Shown here piece after piece: positions 32,546-41,077 of a DNA stretch of 64,000 nt. The first letter of the stretch is position 1, and each line of letters opens with the position of its first letter. Source of the DNA: Palaemon carinicauda. Its lineage: Eukaryota > Arthropoda > Malacostraca > Decapoda > Palaemonidae. The position numbers and the translations under genes were made by a program. The stretch lies in assembly GCF_036898095.1 (NCBI RefSeq), contig NC_090730.1, forward strand, positions 22,537,666 to 22,601,665. The letters run 5' to 3'. The notes under the pieces were generated by a model. The model saw only the letters and a program-made list of their open reading frames with translations. It did not search any database and was not told the origin of the DNA.

Positions 32546-35500
32546 TGGTGCCCAGACCAGGGAATCAGATGAGAGCGAGGCTGAATTTACTGGATTCCCC
32601 AACGTAAATCAACTTAGGAGAGCAGTGCTGCAGAGAGAGAAGGCAACAATATGGCTGCGTTGTGCCTCAGAAGATTTGACCAGAGCCATGGCCGGTAATC
32701 CGACCTGGCATGAAATTACAAGTCTCGTAAAAGACTACGATAATAAGAAGGCCGACTGGGAAGAAATAATTCAGCGAGACCAGAATTCTATAGAGGATGT
32801 TGATGAGCTCCAGAGAAGAATACTTGAAGACCACCATTTTCTGAAAGAGGTAAGAAAAATCCGTACTGAAGCAGCAGCTACCTTAGAGAGGCTGGGCAAG
32901 GACAGAAACTTGGTTGCTAATAGGTCCAGTGAAGATATTAATTCAGGCAGTGAAGTCGGTAATGAGGGTTTTAGTGTGCAATTGCCTAAACTCCAGCTAG
33001 TGAAATTTGGCGGGAAAATAACAGAGTGGCGGCCATTTTGGGACCAATTTATGGCACTTGTGGACGATCAGCCTATGCCTCTTGTTTCCAAATTTATGTA
33101 TCTTCAATCTGTTTTAGAGGGTGAGGCTAGGGGTGTACTACAGGGCCTCACCCAAACAACAGCTAATTACAAGATAGCCTGTGAGTTGTTAGAAGAAAGG
33201 TATGGCGATCCAGAAAACATTATATCAGCTCACCTTCAAGCCCTAATGCAACTTAGCTCATCTAGGAGCGCAAGGACTGAAATTCACACGTCCTCTTTGC
33301 GGAAATTACAGGATGAGTTAGTAGGCCATGTGCGCAGTTTGGAGGCCCTTGGAGTTGGAGGTGAACAGTACGGGCGGATCTTGGTGCCTATGATCCTTGC
33401 TCTGTTACCTCATGACATAAGGTTGGACTGGTCGCGTAGTGGACGGAAAAGAGGAGATCTCGACGGATTGCTGAAGTTCTTGCAACGAGAAGTGGAAGGC
33501 AGAGAGAGGGCAGAGGCTATCAAGAGACTAAGCCTTGGAAAATCCGAGGAACCCAGTGTAGAACGACGGACTAAAAAGCACACTCCCAGTTCAGCCTCTG
33601 CCCTTCAAACTTCATCAGAAGAAAGTGGTTCGAAGACGTTTTGCGCATTCTGTGGAAAGCTGCATCCCAGTGAAAGGTGTTTAGGTATAACTAAGCTCCC
33701 CCTTGCAGAAAGAGAAGAAGCCGTGCGTAATCGGCGTTTGTGTTTTAAGTGTTTATCTAAAAGCCATTATGCCAAGGCCTGTTGGGCTAAGTGTTCAAAG
33801 TGCAAGACTGGGAATCACAACTCCCTTGTATGTCGGAGATCTGAAACGAAACCCTCCGTAACAGCTAGTGAAAATAACCCTGTAGTAGAGGGAGTGCAAG
33901 AGGGGTCAAATTCTGTGACCCATGTGGGGGTAGCACCTTGTGAGGTGAAAAACGAGGTTAATTCAAGGTGTTGTGTATTGCAGACGGCCCAAGTCAGGGT
34001 AGTAGGCCATCAGGGTATCACATTTGCTACTGTAATGTTTGATACAGGGTCAGATCGGTCTTACATTTCAAGGGAACTGGTCAAACGGGTCAAGCCTAAG
34101 TGGCTGACTTCTGAGTATTTATCATTTTCTGCCTTTGGTGGAGGGAAAGCCTCTAAGGCAGATTTGTGTAGTATTTATGAAATAATGAGTGTAGGGGCAA
34201 ATGATCACAAATATAGTTTTAAGGTTGCTGAGATTGATGTAATTTGTCCTCCGTTATCTAGGTCCAAAGTGGACCCTAAGTGTTTAGAACCTTTTTCTCA
34301 CCTTAAGTTGACCGATGAGTATGGATCCCATCGAAATTTACATATTGATATGTTGATAGGCCTTGATTTATATTGGAAGATGATGATCCCCAACCAGGTT
34401 ATGTATAATGACGGGCTTGTGGCCCAGGAGACAATTTTTGGTTGGATTTTGTCCGGATCCTTTAATAGGTCTGAAGGTAATATTGGTGTAAGTGTACAAT
34501 TGTTAGCAATTGAGAATGTACAAGAGTGTAGTTTGAGTCAATTTTGGGATCTAGAGTCTGTTGGCATAAAACCCAACGAACTACATTCTGAGGCGATGAA
34601 CCCTGACCCAGTCTTGGTTCAATTTGAGAATTTGGTAAGTTTTAAAGATGGTCGCTATGAAGTGGGCCTACCATGGAAATCTGAGAATATGAAATTAGAT
34701 TTGATCAATAATGAACATCATGCTTTGAGAAGATTGGAAGGTCTCTATAATAGGTTAGGTAAAAACCCCTGTCTGCAGGAAAAGTATTTTAAGGTGTTTA
34801 ATGAGTATGAAAAGGAGGGTATTATTGAAGAAATTCCTTCCCATCAACGGGAAGGTGGGTATCCTATATTTTATTTGCCTCATCGGCCTGTGGTACGGGA
34901 AGGGAGCCTAACCACCAAGGTGAGGCCTGTTTTTGATGGATCTGCACGTGGCAGTAATGGAGTGTCTCTGAATGATTGTTTAGAAAGTGGTCCTTCACTC
35001 AACCCTGATTTAGTTGAGGTGTTGTTAAGATTTAGAAGGTGGAGGGTGGCCTTAACAGCTGATATTACAAAGGCTTTTCTTCAAATAAAGGTAAGAAGGG
35101 AGGACCGTGATGTTCATAGGTTTTTGTTGAAAGAGGGGAACAATGTTAAACATTTCAGATTTATAAGAATGCCCTTTGGTAATAAGAGTAGTCCATTTTT
35201 ATTAAATGCCACCTTAAAATTTCATTTAAAGAAATACCCTCTCACAGAGGTGGTTTCTGAACTGTATGAGAATCTTTATGTAGATGATTGGCTATCTGGG
35301 GCTGATAGTCCCGCAGAAGCAAGTTTAAGATTTGAAGAAGCCTATGGTATCCTGCAGGAGGCTGGTATGTCATTGTCAAAGTGTACTTCTAATTGTAAGA
35401 CTTTAACTATAACTGAAGGTTCTAGTGAAGAGAGTGTCAAGGTTCTAGGCCTCCACTGGGTATCCTCCCCTGACTGTTTTACCTTTAAGGTTGAGAACCT

Positions 35501-37907
35501 GGACCCCTTTGGAGATATTGTTTGTACCAAAAGAAATGTGCTAAGCCTCATAGCTCGGTGTTTTGATCCCTTGGGGCTCATATGTCCGTTTGTTATGCAT
35601 GCAAAAATACTGTTTCAAGAAATCTGGAGATTAGGTTTAGATTGGGATGAGCTATTACCCGAGGCTATGCAAGGCAGAGTTAAATTATGGGTTGTAGGAT
35701 TTTCTGTGCTTGAGTCATTTAGAGTAGATCGGTACTCGTTTTCTGAGTCACCCTTTAAGGAAATTCCTAATGTTCAATTCCATGCATTTAGTGATGCTTC
35801 AGAAAAGGGTTATGGTGCTTGTGTTTATGTGAGAGTGCCTGAGGGGGATAAATTCAAGGTATCGCTGGTTGTTGCAAGAGGCAAGGTAGCCCCTATAAAA
35901 AGGGTTTCCCTTCCTAGGCTTGAATTACTCGGAGCCCTGTTATGTGCTAGACTCGTTGTGTTTGTGACGTCCGCCTTGCAGCTGGGTAAAGAGGTTTCTG
36001 TTCAATGTTGGACGGATTCCACAGTAGCCCTAGCTTGGATAAAGGGGGACCCCAATAGATGGAAAACCTTTGTGGCTAACAGGGTTGTTGATTTTCAACA
36101 TTTGACACCTCCTTCATGTTGGCAGCATTGTCCAGGCAAGGACAACCCAGCGGATCTTGTATCTCGAGGTGTTTTTGCTGAGCAGCTTTTGCAGTCTGAT
36201 ATTTGGCTGAAGGGTCCTCCTTGGCTCTGTTCCTCCCCGCTCCCTCATCAGGAAGGCAGGGGGGCGGACATTCCTTCAGAAGAGATATGTGATACTGACA
36301 CAGTTTGTGTTGCAGTTGAAAATGAGCCGCCCTTATTTGAATTCACCCGATGGAGTTCCTTTACAAAGGCCCTTAATGTAGTAGGTTGGGTACTGAGATT
36401 TGTTGGGAATTGCAGACCTTCGTCCCGCAAATTAAGTGGACCTTTAACCTATGGAGAATTGACGAAGGCTAAGGTACAACTGCTGTACTTTGTGCAACGA
36501 GAGGCCTTTGCAAAGGAAGTAAATGCTCTGAGTAGATCTCTCCCCCTCCCAAGGGGTTCTTCCTTGATTAAACTTGATCCTTACCTAGATGAGGATGGGC
36601 TACTGAGAATAAAAGGGCGCTTAGAGAATGCAGACTTGAGTTTTGAGAGTAAGCACCCTATAATAATTCCTGGTACCCACATTGCTTTACTGTTAGTTCC
36701 TTTCCAGCATAGGTTGCTCAAGCATGCTGGTGTTGCTACACTTGTATCCACGTTACGAAACAGTTACTGGATCATTCGCCTTCGTCAGATTGCAAAGAAG
36801 GTTTGTCGAGAATGTGTGGCTTGTCGGCGTTGTGATGCCTCTGCTTGTTCCCAGCCTGTGGGGCCACTTCCCGAGTTGAGAGTTAAGTCGGCTCCTCCAT
36901 TCACGGTTACAGGTCTGGATTTTGCTGGTCCTTTATTTTGTATTGATTTTCCATCCAAGAAATTGTATATACTTCTTTTTACCTGTGCTGTCATTCGAGC
37001 TGTTCATTTAGAGCTCACCGAGTCTCTTTCGGTTGTTGATTGTAATTTGGCCATTAGACGGTTTGTAGCTAGACGGGGTGTTCCAACAGTGTTCTACTCT
37101 GACAATGCTAGAACCTTTGTGAGTGTCTCCAACCTGTTAAGAGAACATTATGGCTCGTTGACGCCCCAATGGAAGTTTATTGTACCTAATGCTCCTTGGT
37201 GGGGAGGCTGGTGGGAACGCCTCATTAGATCTGTGAAAGTTGCACTGAGGAAAACATTGGGCACTAATTCTTTGTCCAAGAGTGAATTAGAGACTACACT
37301 TCATGAGGTGGAAGCTTGTATTAATTCTAGACCCTTGACATTTGTAGGTGAGGAACCTGATATCGCAAATCCTCTTACCCCTTCCCATTTCCTAATTGGC
37401 CGTTCTGCAGGTTTTCAGTTAGAGTTAGTAGATGATCCAGACTGTGGTGTATCCTCAAAGGATTTGTGTGTAAGAGAAGCTGTGCGTCTGGGTCAGTTAG
37501 ACAAATTTTGGAGAATATGGCAGACTGAGTATCTTAGAAACCTGCCTTGTATGGTGAAGGGGTTCAAGCCAAATTGTAACCTAAAAGAGGGTTCTGTTGT
37601 ACTAGTAAAGGATGAACGGGTGCCAAGGTTAAGGTGGCCTCTTGGAGTTATTACTAAGTTGTATCCTGGAAAGGATGGGGTTGTTAGAAGTGTTGAGGTT
37701 AAAACCAAGCGTGGATTTATATCCAGACCTGTGCAAAATTTGTATAATCTAGAAATAACAGATTTGAAGGGTGAAATGGGTAGTAATTCCCGGGAGGAGA
37801 GACTTGAGAATCTTAGACAGGAGCCTGTAGAATCACCCTTAGTGTCTAATGTTGGTAAGTCCCGAAAGGGAAGACCTATTAAGGTTCCTATTAAACTTGA
37901 CTTGTAG
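32508..37907 (+). CDS. BEL/Pao gag-pol polyprotein (1,799 aa)
   Basis: One uninterrupted frame. Seen in order: a coiled N-terminal region (about 30-150), a DUF1759-like Gag part with LPKLQLVKFGGKITEWRPFW (159-178) and LLEERYGDP (227-235), Cys/His knuckles between C379 and C442, an aspartic protease DTGS (about 512-515), RT with VFDGSARGSNGVSLND, LTADITKAFLQIKV and YVDD at 924-927, RNase H with FSDAS (D at 1096), ELLGALLCARL and WTDSTVALAW, an integrase HHCC zinc region (HRLLKHAG...CRECVACRRC), and a DDE triad at D1471 (GLDFAGP), D1532 (YSDNAR) and E1570 (WWERLIR). A C-terminal DUF5641-like segment has LKEGSVVLVKDE. All catalytic motifs are present and the product is full-length for BEL/Pao. 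The only in-frame ATGs before codon 61 (codons 1 and 8) lie within the 5' LTR. Confidence 0.95.
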   Translation: MPQTEGLMAHTQHGAQTRESDESEAEFTGFPNVNQLRRAVLQREKATIWLRCASEDLTRAMAGNPTWHEITSLVKDYDNKKADWEEIIQRDQNSIEDVDELQRRILEDHHFLKEVRKIRTEAAATLERLGKDRNLVANRSSEDINSGSEVGNEGFSVQLPKLQLVKFGGKITEWRPFWDQFMALVDDQPMPLVSKFMYLQSVLEGEARGVLQGLTQTTANYKIACELLEERYGDPENIISAHLQALMQLSSSRSARTEIHTSSLRKLQDELVGHVRSLEALGVGGEQYGRILVPMILALLPHDIRLDWSRSGRKRGDLDGLLKFLQREVEGRERAEAIKRLSLGKSEEPSVERRTKKHTPSSASALQTSSEESGSKTFCAFCGKLHPSERCLGITKLPLAEREEAVRNRRLCFKCLSKSHYAKACWAKCSKCKTGNHNSLVCRRSETKPSVTASENNPVVEGVQEGSNSVTHVGVAPCEVKNEVNSRCCVLQTAQVRVVGHQGITFATVMFDTGSDRSYISRELVKRVKPKWLTSEYLSFSAFGGGKASKADLCSIYEIMSVGANDHKYSFKVAEIDVICPPLSRSKVDPKCLEPFSHLKLTDEYGSHRNLHIDMLIGLDLYWKMMIPNQVMYNDGLVAQETIFGWILSGSFNRSEGNIGVSVQLLAIENVQECSLSQFWDLESVGIKPNELHSEAMNPDPVLVQFENLVSFKDGRYEVGLPWKSENMKLDLINNEHHALRRLEGLYNRLGKNPCLQEKYFKVFNEYEKEGIIEEIPSHQREGGYPIFYLPHRPVVREGSLTTKVRPVFDGSARGSNGVSLNDCLESGPSLNPDLVEVLLRFRRWRVALTADITKAFLQIKVRREDRDVHRFLLKEGNNVKHFRFIRMPFGNKSSPFLLNATLKFHLKKYPLTEVVSELYENLYVDDWLSGADSPAEASLRFEEAYGILQEAGMSLSKCTSNCKTLTITEGSSEESVKVLGLHWVSSPDCFTFKVENLDPFGDIVCTKRNVLSLIARCFDPLGLICPFVMHAKILFQEIWRLGLDWDELLPEAMQGRVKLWVVGFSVLESFRVDRYSFSESPFKEIPNVQFHAFSDASEKGYGACVYVRVPEGDKFKVSLVVARGKVAPIKRVSLPRLELLGALLCARLVVFVTSALQLGKEVSVQCWTDSTVALAWIKGDPNRWKTFVANRVVDFQHLTPPSCWQHCPGKDNPADLVSRGVFAEQLLQSDIWLKGPPWLCSSPLPHQEGRGADIPSEEICDTDTVCVAVENEPPLFEFTRWSSFTKALNVVGWVLRFVGNCRPSSRKLSGPLTYGELTKAKVQLLYFVQREAFAKEVNALSRSLPLPRGSSLIKLDPYLDEDGLLRIKGRLENADLSFESKHPIIIPGTHIALLLVPFQHRLLKHAGVATLVSTLRNSYWIIRLRQIAKKVCRECVACRRCDASACSQPVGPLPELRVKSAPPFTVTGLDFAGPLFCIDFPSKKLYILLFTCAVIRAVHLELTESLSVVDCNLAIRRFVARRGVPTVFYSDNARTFVSVSNLLREHYGSLTPQWKFIVPNAPWWGGWWERLIRSVKVALRKTLGTNSLSKSELETTLHEVEACINSRPLTFVGEEPDIANPLTPSHFLIGRSAGFQLELVDDPDCGVSSKDLCVREAVRLGQLDKFWRIWQTEYLRNLPCMVKGFKPNCNLKEGSVVLVKDERVPRLRWPLGVITKLYPGKDGVVRSVEVKTKRGFISRPVQNLYNLEITDLKGEMGSNSREERLENLRQEPVESPLVSNVGKSRKGRPIKVPIKLDL
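32546..32562 (+). promoter_or_regulatory. primer-binding site candidate
   Basis: TGGTGCCCAGACCAGGG immediately follows the LTR end CAACA and starts with TGG, as expected for pairing with a tRNA 3' CCA end. I do not name the tRNA. It lies inside the gag-pol open frame. Confidence 0.6.
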
Positions 37908-37970
37908 ATTGAGGTAATAAGATAGCCTTGGAAGGCTCTGATGATGATAGGAGTGTTGAGACACTCCTAT

Positions 37971-37981
37971 GGTGGGGAGGA
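37971..37981 (+). promoter_or_regulatory. polypurine tract
   Basis: GGTGGGGAGGA directly precedes the 3' LTR. It is the expected primer for plus-strand synthesis. Confidence 0.7.
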
Positions 37982-38579
37982 TGTTAAATGTTGGTTTGTT
38001 TGTCCTATGAAAACGCACCCAACGTTCGTTTACGCTGGTAAGTGTAGTGTTTGTCCAATGAGAACGCACCCAGGTTTGTTGACATTATCGAAATAGTTGA
38101 TTTATTGAAAAATATGTTTATTTGAAAGGTTGATATGTTATTATGATTGGGTCATTACAATTATAAAGAGTAATCCATGTGAATTGTGATTATATTGTGA
38201 AAACTGTATTAATTTCCCGAGTGGATGGGAGCCGGGACTTCCCCTCTCCCGTTTTCGTCACATATTTGTATTTCTTTTACCTTTGGGGAAGCTTTAAAGA
38301 GAATAAAAGTGAGAAATTGATGATTTACTGGTTAAATGGATTTGTCTTGTCTGTATCACAATGTTATCTATTTTTTTTATGTGAACTTTTCTACAAAAAG
38401 GAACCATGGGACCTGCGTGCTCCCCCAAGCCCTTGTTTGAATCTGTAGTAGACAGTAGAGAGGAAATAAAGAGAAAACGGAAAGGTCGTTTCCTTTCTCC
38501 CGTAGTTTAATTTTGAGTATTACGAGAAAATTGAGGAGGCTATGCCTCAAACTGAGGGGCTAATGGCCCACACACAACA
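37982..38579 (+). repeat. 3' LTR of BEL/Pao B
   Basis: 598 bp, identical to the 5' LTR at all positions I compared except one. It is followed by the ATTAT duplication, which is part of a (TTA)n tail of another repeat. Confidence 0.94.
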
Positions 38580-39225
38580 ATTATTATTATTAATTATTAA
38601 GCTACAACCCTAGTCGGAAAACCAGGATGCTATAAGCCCATGGGCCCCAACAGGGAAAATAGTCCAGTGAGGAAAGGAGACAAGGAAAAATAAAATATTT
38701 CAAGAACCTTCACAACATTGAAATAAATATTTCATATATAAACTTTGAATAATTTAACAAACCAAGAGGAAGAGAAATTAGGTTGAATAGTGTGCTCGAG
38801 TGTACCCTCAAGCAAGAGAACTCTAACCCAAGACAATGGAAGACCATGGTACAGAGGCTATGGCACTGCCCAAGACTAGAGAACAATGGTTTAATTTTGG
38901 AGTGTCCTTCTCCTAGAAGAGCTGCTTATCATAGCTAAAGAGTCTCTTCTACCCTTACCAAAGGAAAGTAGCCACTGACCAATTACAGTGCAGTAGTAAA
39001 CCCTTTGGGTGAAGAAGAATTGTTTGGTAATCTCAGTGTTGTCAGGTGTATGAGGACAGAGGGGAATCTATAAAGAATATGCCAGACTATTCGGTGTATG
39101 AGTAGGCAAAGGGAAAGAACAGTAACCCGCGAGAAGGATCCAATGTAGTACTGTTTGGCCAGCCAAAAGGACCCCAAAACTCTCTAGCGGTAGTATCTCA
39201 ACGGGTGGCTGATGCCCTGGCCAAC
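38580..39225 (-). repeat. full-length copy of the long tail-sharing repeat
   Basis: On the minus strand it runs from 'gttggccagggcatcagccacccgttgag' (39225) through the body and the shared LINE A tail to (TAA)n at 38592-38580. At about 645 bp it is the longest copy here, and no protein frame was recognised. Its last ~230 bp match the LINE A 3' UTR; the upstream 400 bp do not, which is the structure of a SINE with a LINE-derived tail. Confidence 0.85.
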
Positions 39226-39429
39226 AAAACTACATAAAACTACCATCATACTCGCTTCTCACCGAAAGGATAGCCCCACTGCCAGTGACAGTAGAAAATG
39301 CCACCTTGCAGTTGAACAATTAAATCAAAGGTTAGGCAAATAACTGTGATTGATGACTGCAAGGGCATCGTAAATCACATTGTGGAGGATTAATTTTATT
39401 TTAATTTATTTTTTTTGTTTTGCCAAATC

Positions 39430-39430
<1 letters not shown>
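39226..39430. other. no gene recognised
   Basis: Short unique spacer before the GA arrays. Confidence 0.5.
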
Positions 39431-39473
<43 letters not shown>

Positions 39474-39527
39474 GAGTTGTTTTAGTATTGTTAAATAGAG
39501 ACATTTTATTTGCTTTAGCTTTGTCAT

Positions 39528-39608
<81 letters not shown>

Positions 39609-39667
39609 TTTATTTACTTAAGTTTTGCCAAACCGCAAGAGAGAGAAAGTGTTTATTTGCTTAGTTT

Positions 39668-39746
<79 letters not shown>

Positions 39747-39795
39747 AAGAGTCTTTATTTGCTTTAGTTTTGTCAGAGAGAGAGAATTTAATTTG
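39430..39795. repeat. (GA)n arrays interleaved with a reiterated 'tttatttgctttagttttg' segment
   Basis: GA arrays at 39431-39470, 39532-39605, 39671-39743 and 39775-39785. Each is followed by a variant of 'gtttatttgctttagttttgcca', four to five copies in all. Confidence 0.88.
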
Positions 39796-40515
39796 CTTTA
39801 GTTTTGCTAGATCGCGCGTGCGAGAGAGTATGTGTGGTTGTGTGTGCGTATGTTTGTGTATCCGCGGTGCGCGCCGAAGAACAAGGGTAATTAGCGAATG
39901 ATTGGTTGTTGTTAGAAAGACTGTCGGTATATTTGAGGTTGTTTGTTTAAATTTTTTAGCTAGGATAGGGCGGTGATGAATGTCAATGATTTGTGTTCTG
40001 TTTTGGTTGCGTTAATATAGTTTTAAGGCTATGTCTTGTTTTAATTTTTCTTCTGTCCAAGAGTCCAGTTTAAAGTAAAGTAAGGGGAAAGTTTGTGTTG
40101 TGGGATATTTTGGAAGTAAGAGTGATCAAGGGTGTGGGGGTTTGTGTTTTGTTTACATCCCGCCACAACATGAAACATTATCTTTTGTTAGAAATTAAGC
40201 TGTAACTCGTAAGTCCTTGTGTATTTCTTATCAAAATACATCACTCGTGAGATTTTTTAAATACCTTTAAATTTTTTTAGTAATTGAATAAATACTGTAT
40301 ATAGCTATCCTTGTAAAGTATCCACAGACTATTAATAGATGAAAGAGGGGATTTTATGTAAAAATATACAACAGAATATCAGTTGCATTATAATTTTAAT
40401 TACATTCGCATATCAATTACTGCCTATTTAGTACAATTGACCCCCACCAATATGTCAACACCATTAAGCTAATATCACAACACAATGGTTATATTTGTAT
40501 CAGAGTAACTGTGAA
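39796..40515. other. no gene recognised
   Basis: About 720 bp downstream of gene 1. No ORF, repeat or RNA gene supported. Confidence 0.5.
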
Positions 40516-40519
40516 CATA

Positions 40520-40525
40520 TTTATT
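40520..40525 (-). promoter_or_regulatory. AATAAA polyadenylation signal candidate of gene 1
   Basis: AATAAA on the minus strand 25 nt after the stop codon at 40550-40552. The spacing gives a very short 3' UTR; a weaker or later signal may be used instead. Confidence 0.5.
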
Positions 40526-40549
40526 TTTCCATACAAAAGTTGAATTGAT

Positions 40550-41077
40550 TCAGAGAGAAAACACAATACCGCAATCCATTATTCGGCATTTTTTCATGTC
40601 GGGATATGTGACAATTGCATCTCTGAGGACCTCCAATCCCTCCTCCACCTTCCCATAGCATCCGAACAGTCTCATGACTGGATTGTCTCTGAGGCAGATT
40701 CCAAATATTGTCGCCGTGGCTTTACTTGCTATGCTTCCAAGCTGGCCCGCCACCCAAGGCTTCTTATATTCTTCCTTCTTGTCTTCTTCCCAGTTTACGT
40801 GAGGGATGATGGTCTTCCCACCAGATCCGTTTTTGTTCTCGTAGTCGCCAAAGACTGCTACCTCTCTATCGTCGCCCGTATTCCTGACACCTAGGCATTT
40901 GGTGTTGGCATAGGTCGGCCCCATCTCACCAGTGCACATGAGGGAAAATTGTCGGGCCTTATTTGTATCGGCAGGAGAGAGGCGGATTAAGAGTCGCCCT
41001 AGATAGTTACTGCCTATTCCCAGTTCCAGGAATGTTAATTCAGGAGGAGTGTTAATCGATTTCATTAGGCCATCGTA
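40550..41077 (-). CDS. gene 1 last exon: cyclophilin-like domain
   Basis: 528 bp including the stop at 40552-40550; the acceptor is attacag|TACGAT. The C-terminal block LFGCYGKVEEGLEVL...CRIMDCG aligns with the end of cyclophilins without gaps (F-F-I...W...H-V-V-F-G-K-V). The catalytic Trp is replaced by Pro and the active-site His by Phe, and the QGGDF box reads VFGDY. Isomerase activity is therefore unlikely, but ligand binding remains possible. Confidence 0.85.
   Translation of the reverse strand, partial: YDGLMKSINTPPELTFLELGIGSNYLGRLLIRLSPADTNKARQFSLMCTGEMGPTYANTKCLGVRNTGDDREVAVFGDYENKNGSGGKTIIPHVNWEEDKKEEYKKPWVAGQLGSIASKATATIFGICLRDNPVMRLFGCYGKVEEGLEVLRDAIVTYPDMKKCRIMDCGIVFSL

Larger units (their letters stand above)
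31948..38579 (+). mobile_element. BEL/Pao LTR retrotransposon B, apparently intact
   Basis: 6,632 bp with two 598-bp LTRs (31948-32545 and 37982-38579) beginning TGTTAAATG and ending CAACA. I see a single difference between the LTRs (G near 32349, C at the equivalent 3' position), so insertion is recent. ATTAT is duplicated at 31943-31947 and 38580-38584. The interior has a primer-binding-site candidate directly after the 5' LTR, a 1,799-codon uninterrupted gag-pol frame and a purine tract before the 3' LTR. There is no env-like frame: only 74 bp lie between the stop and the 3' LTR. Confidence 0.95.
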
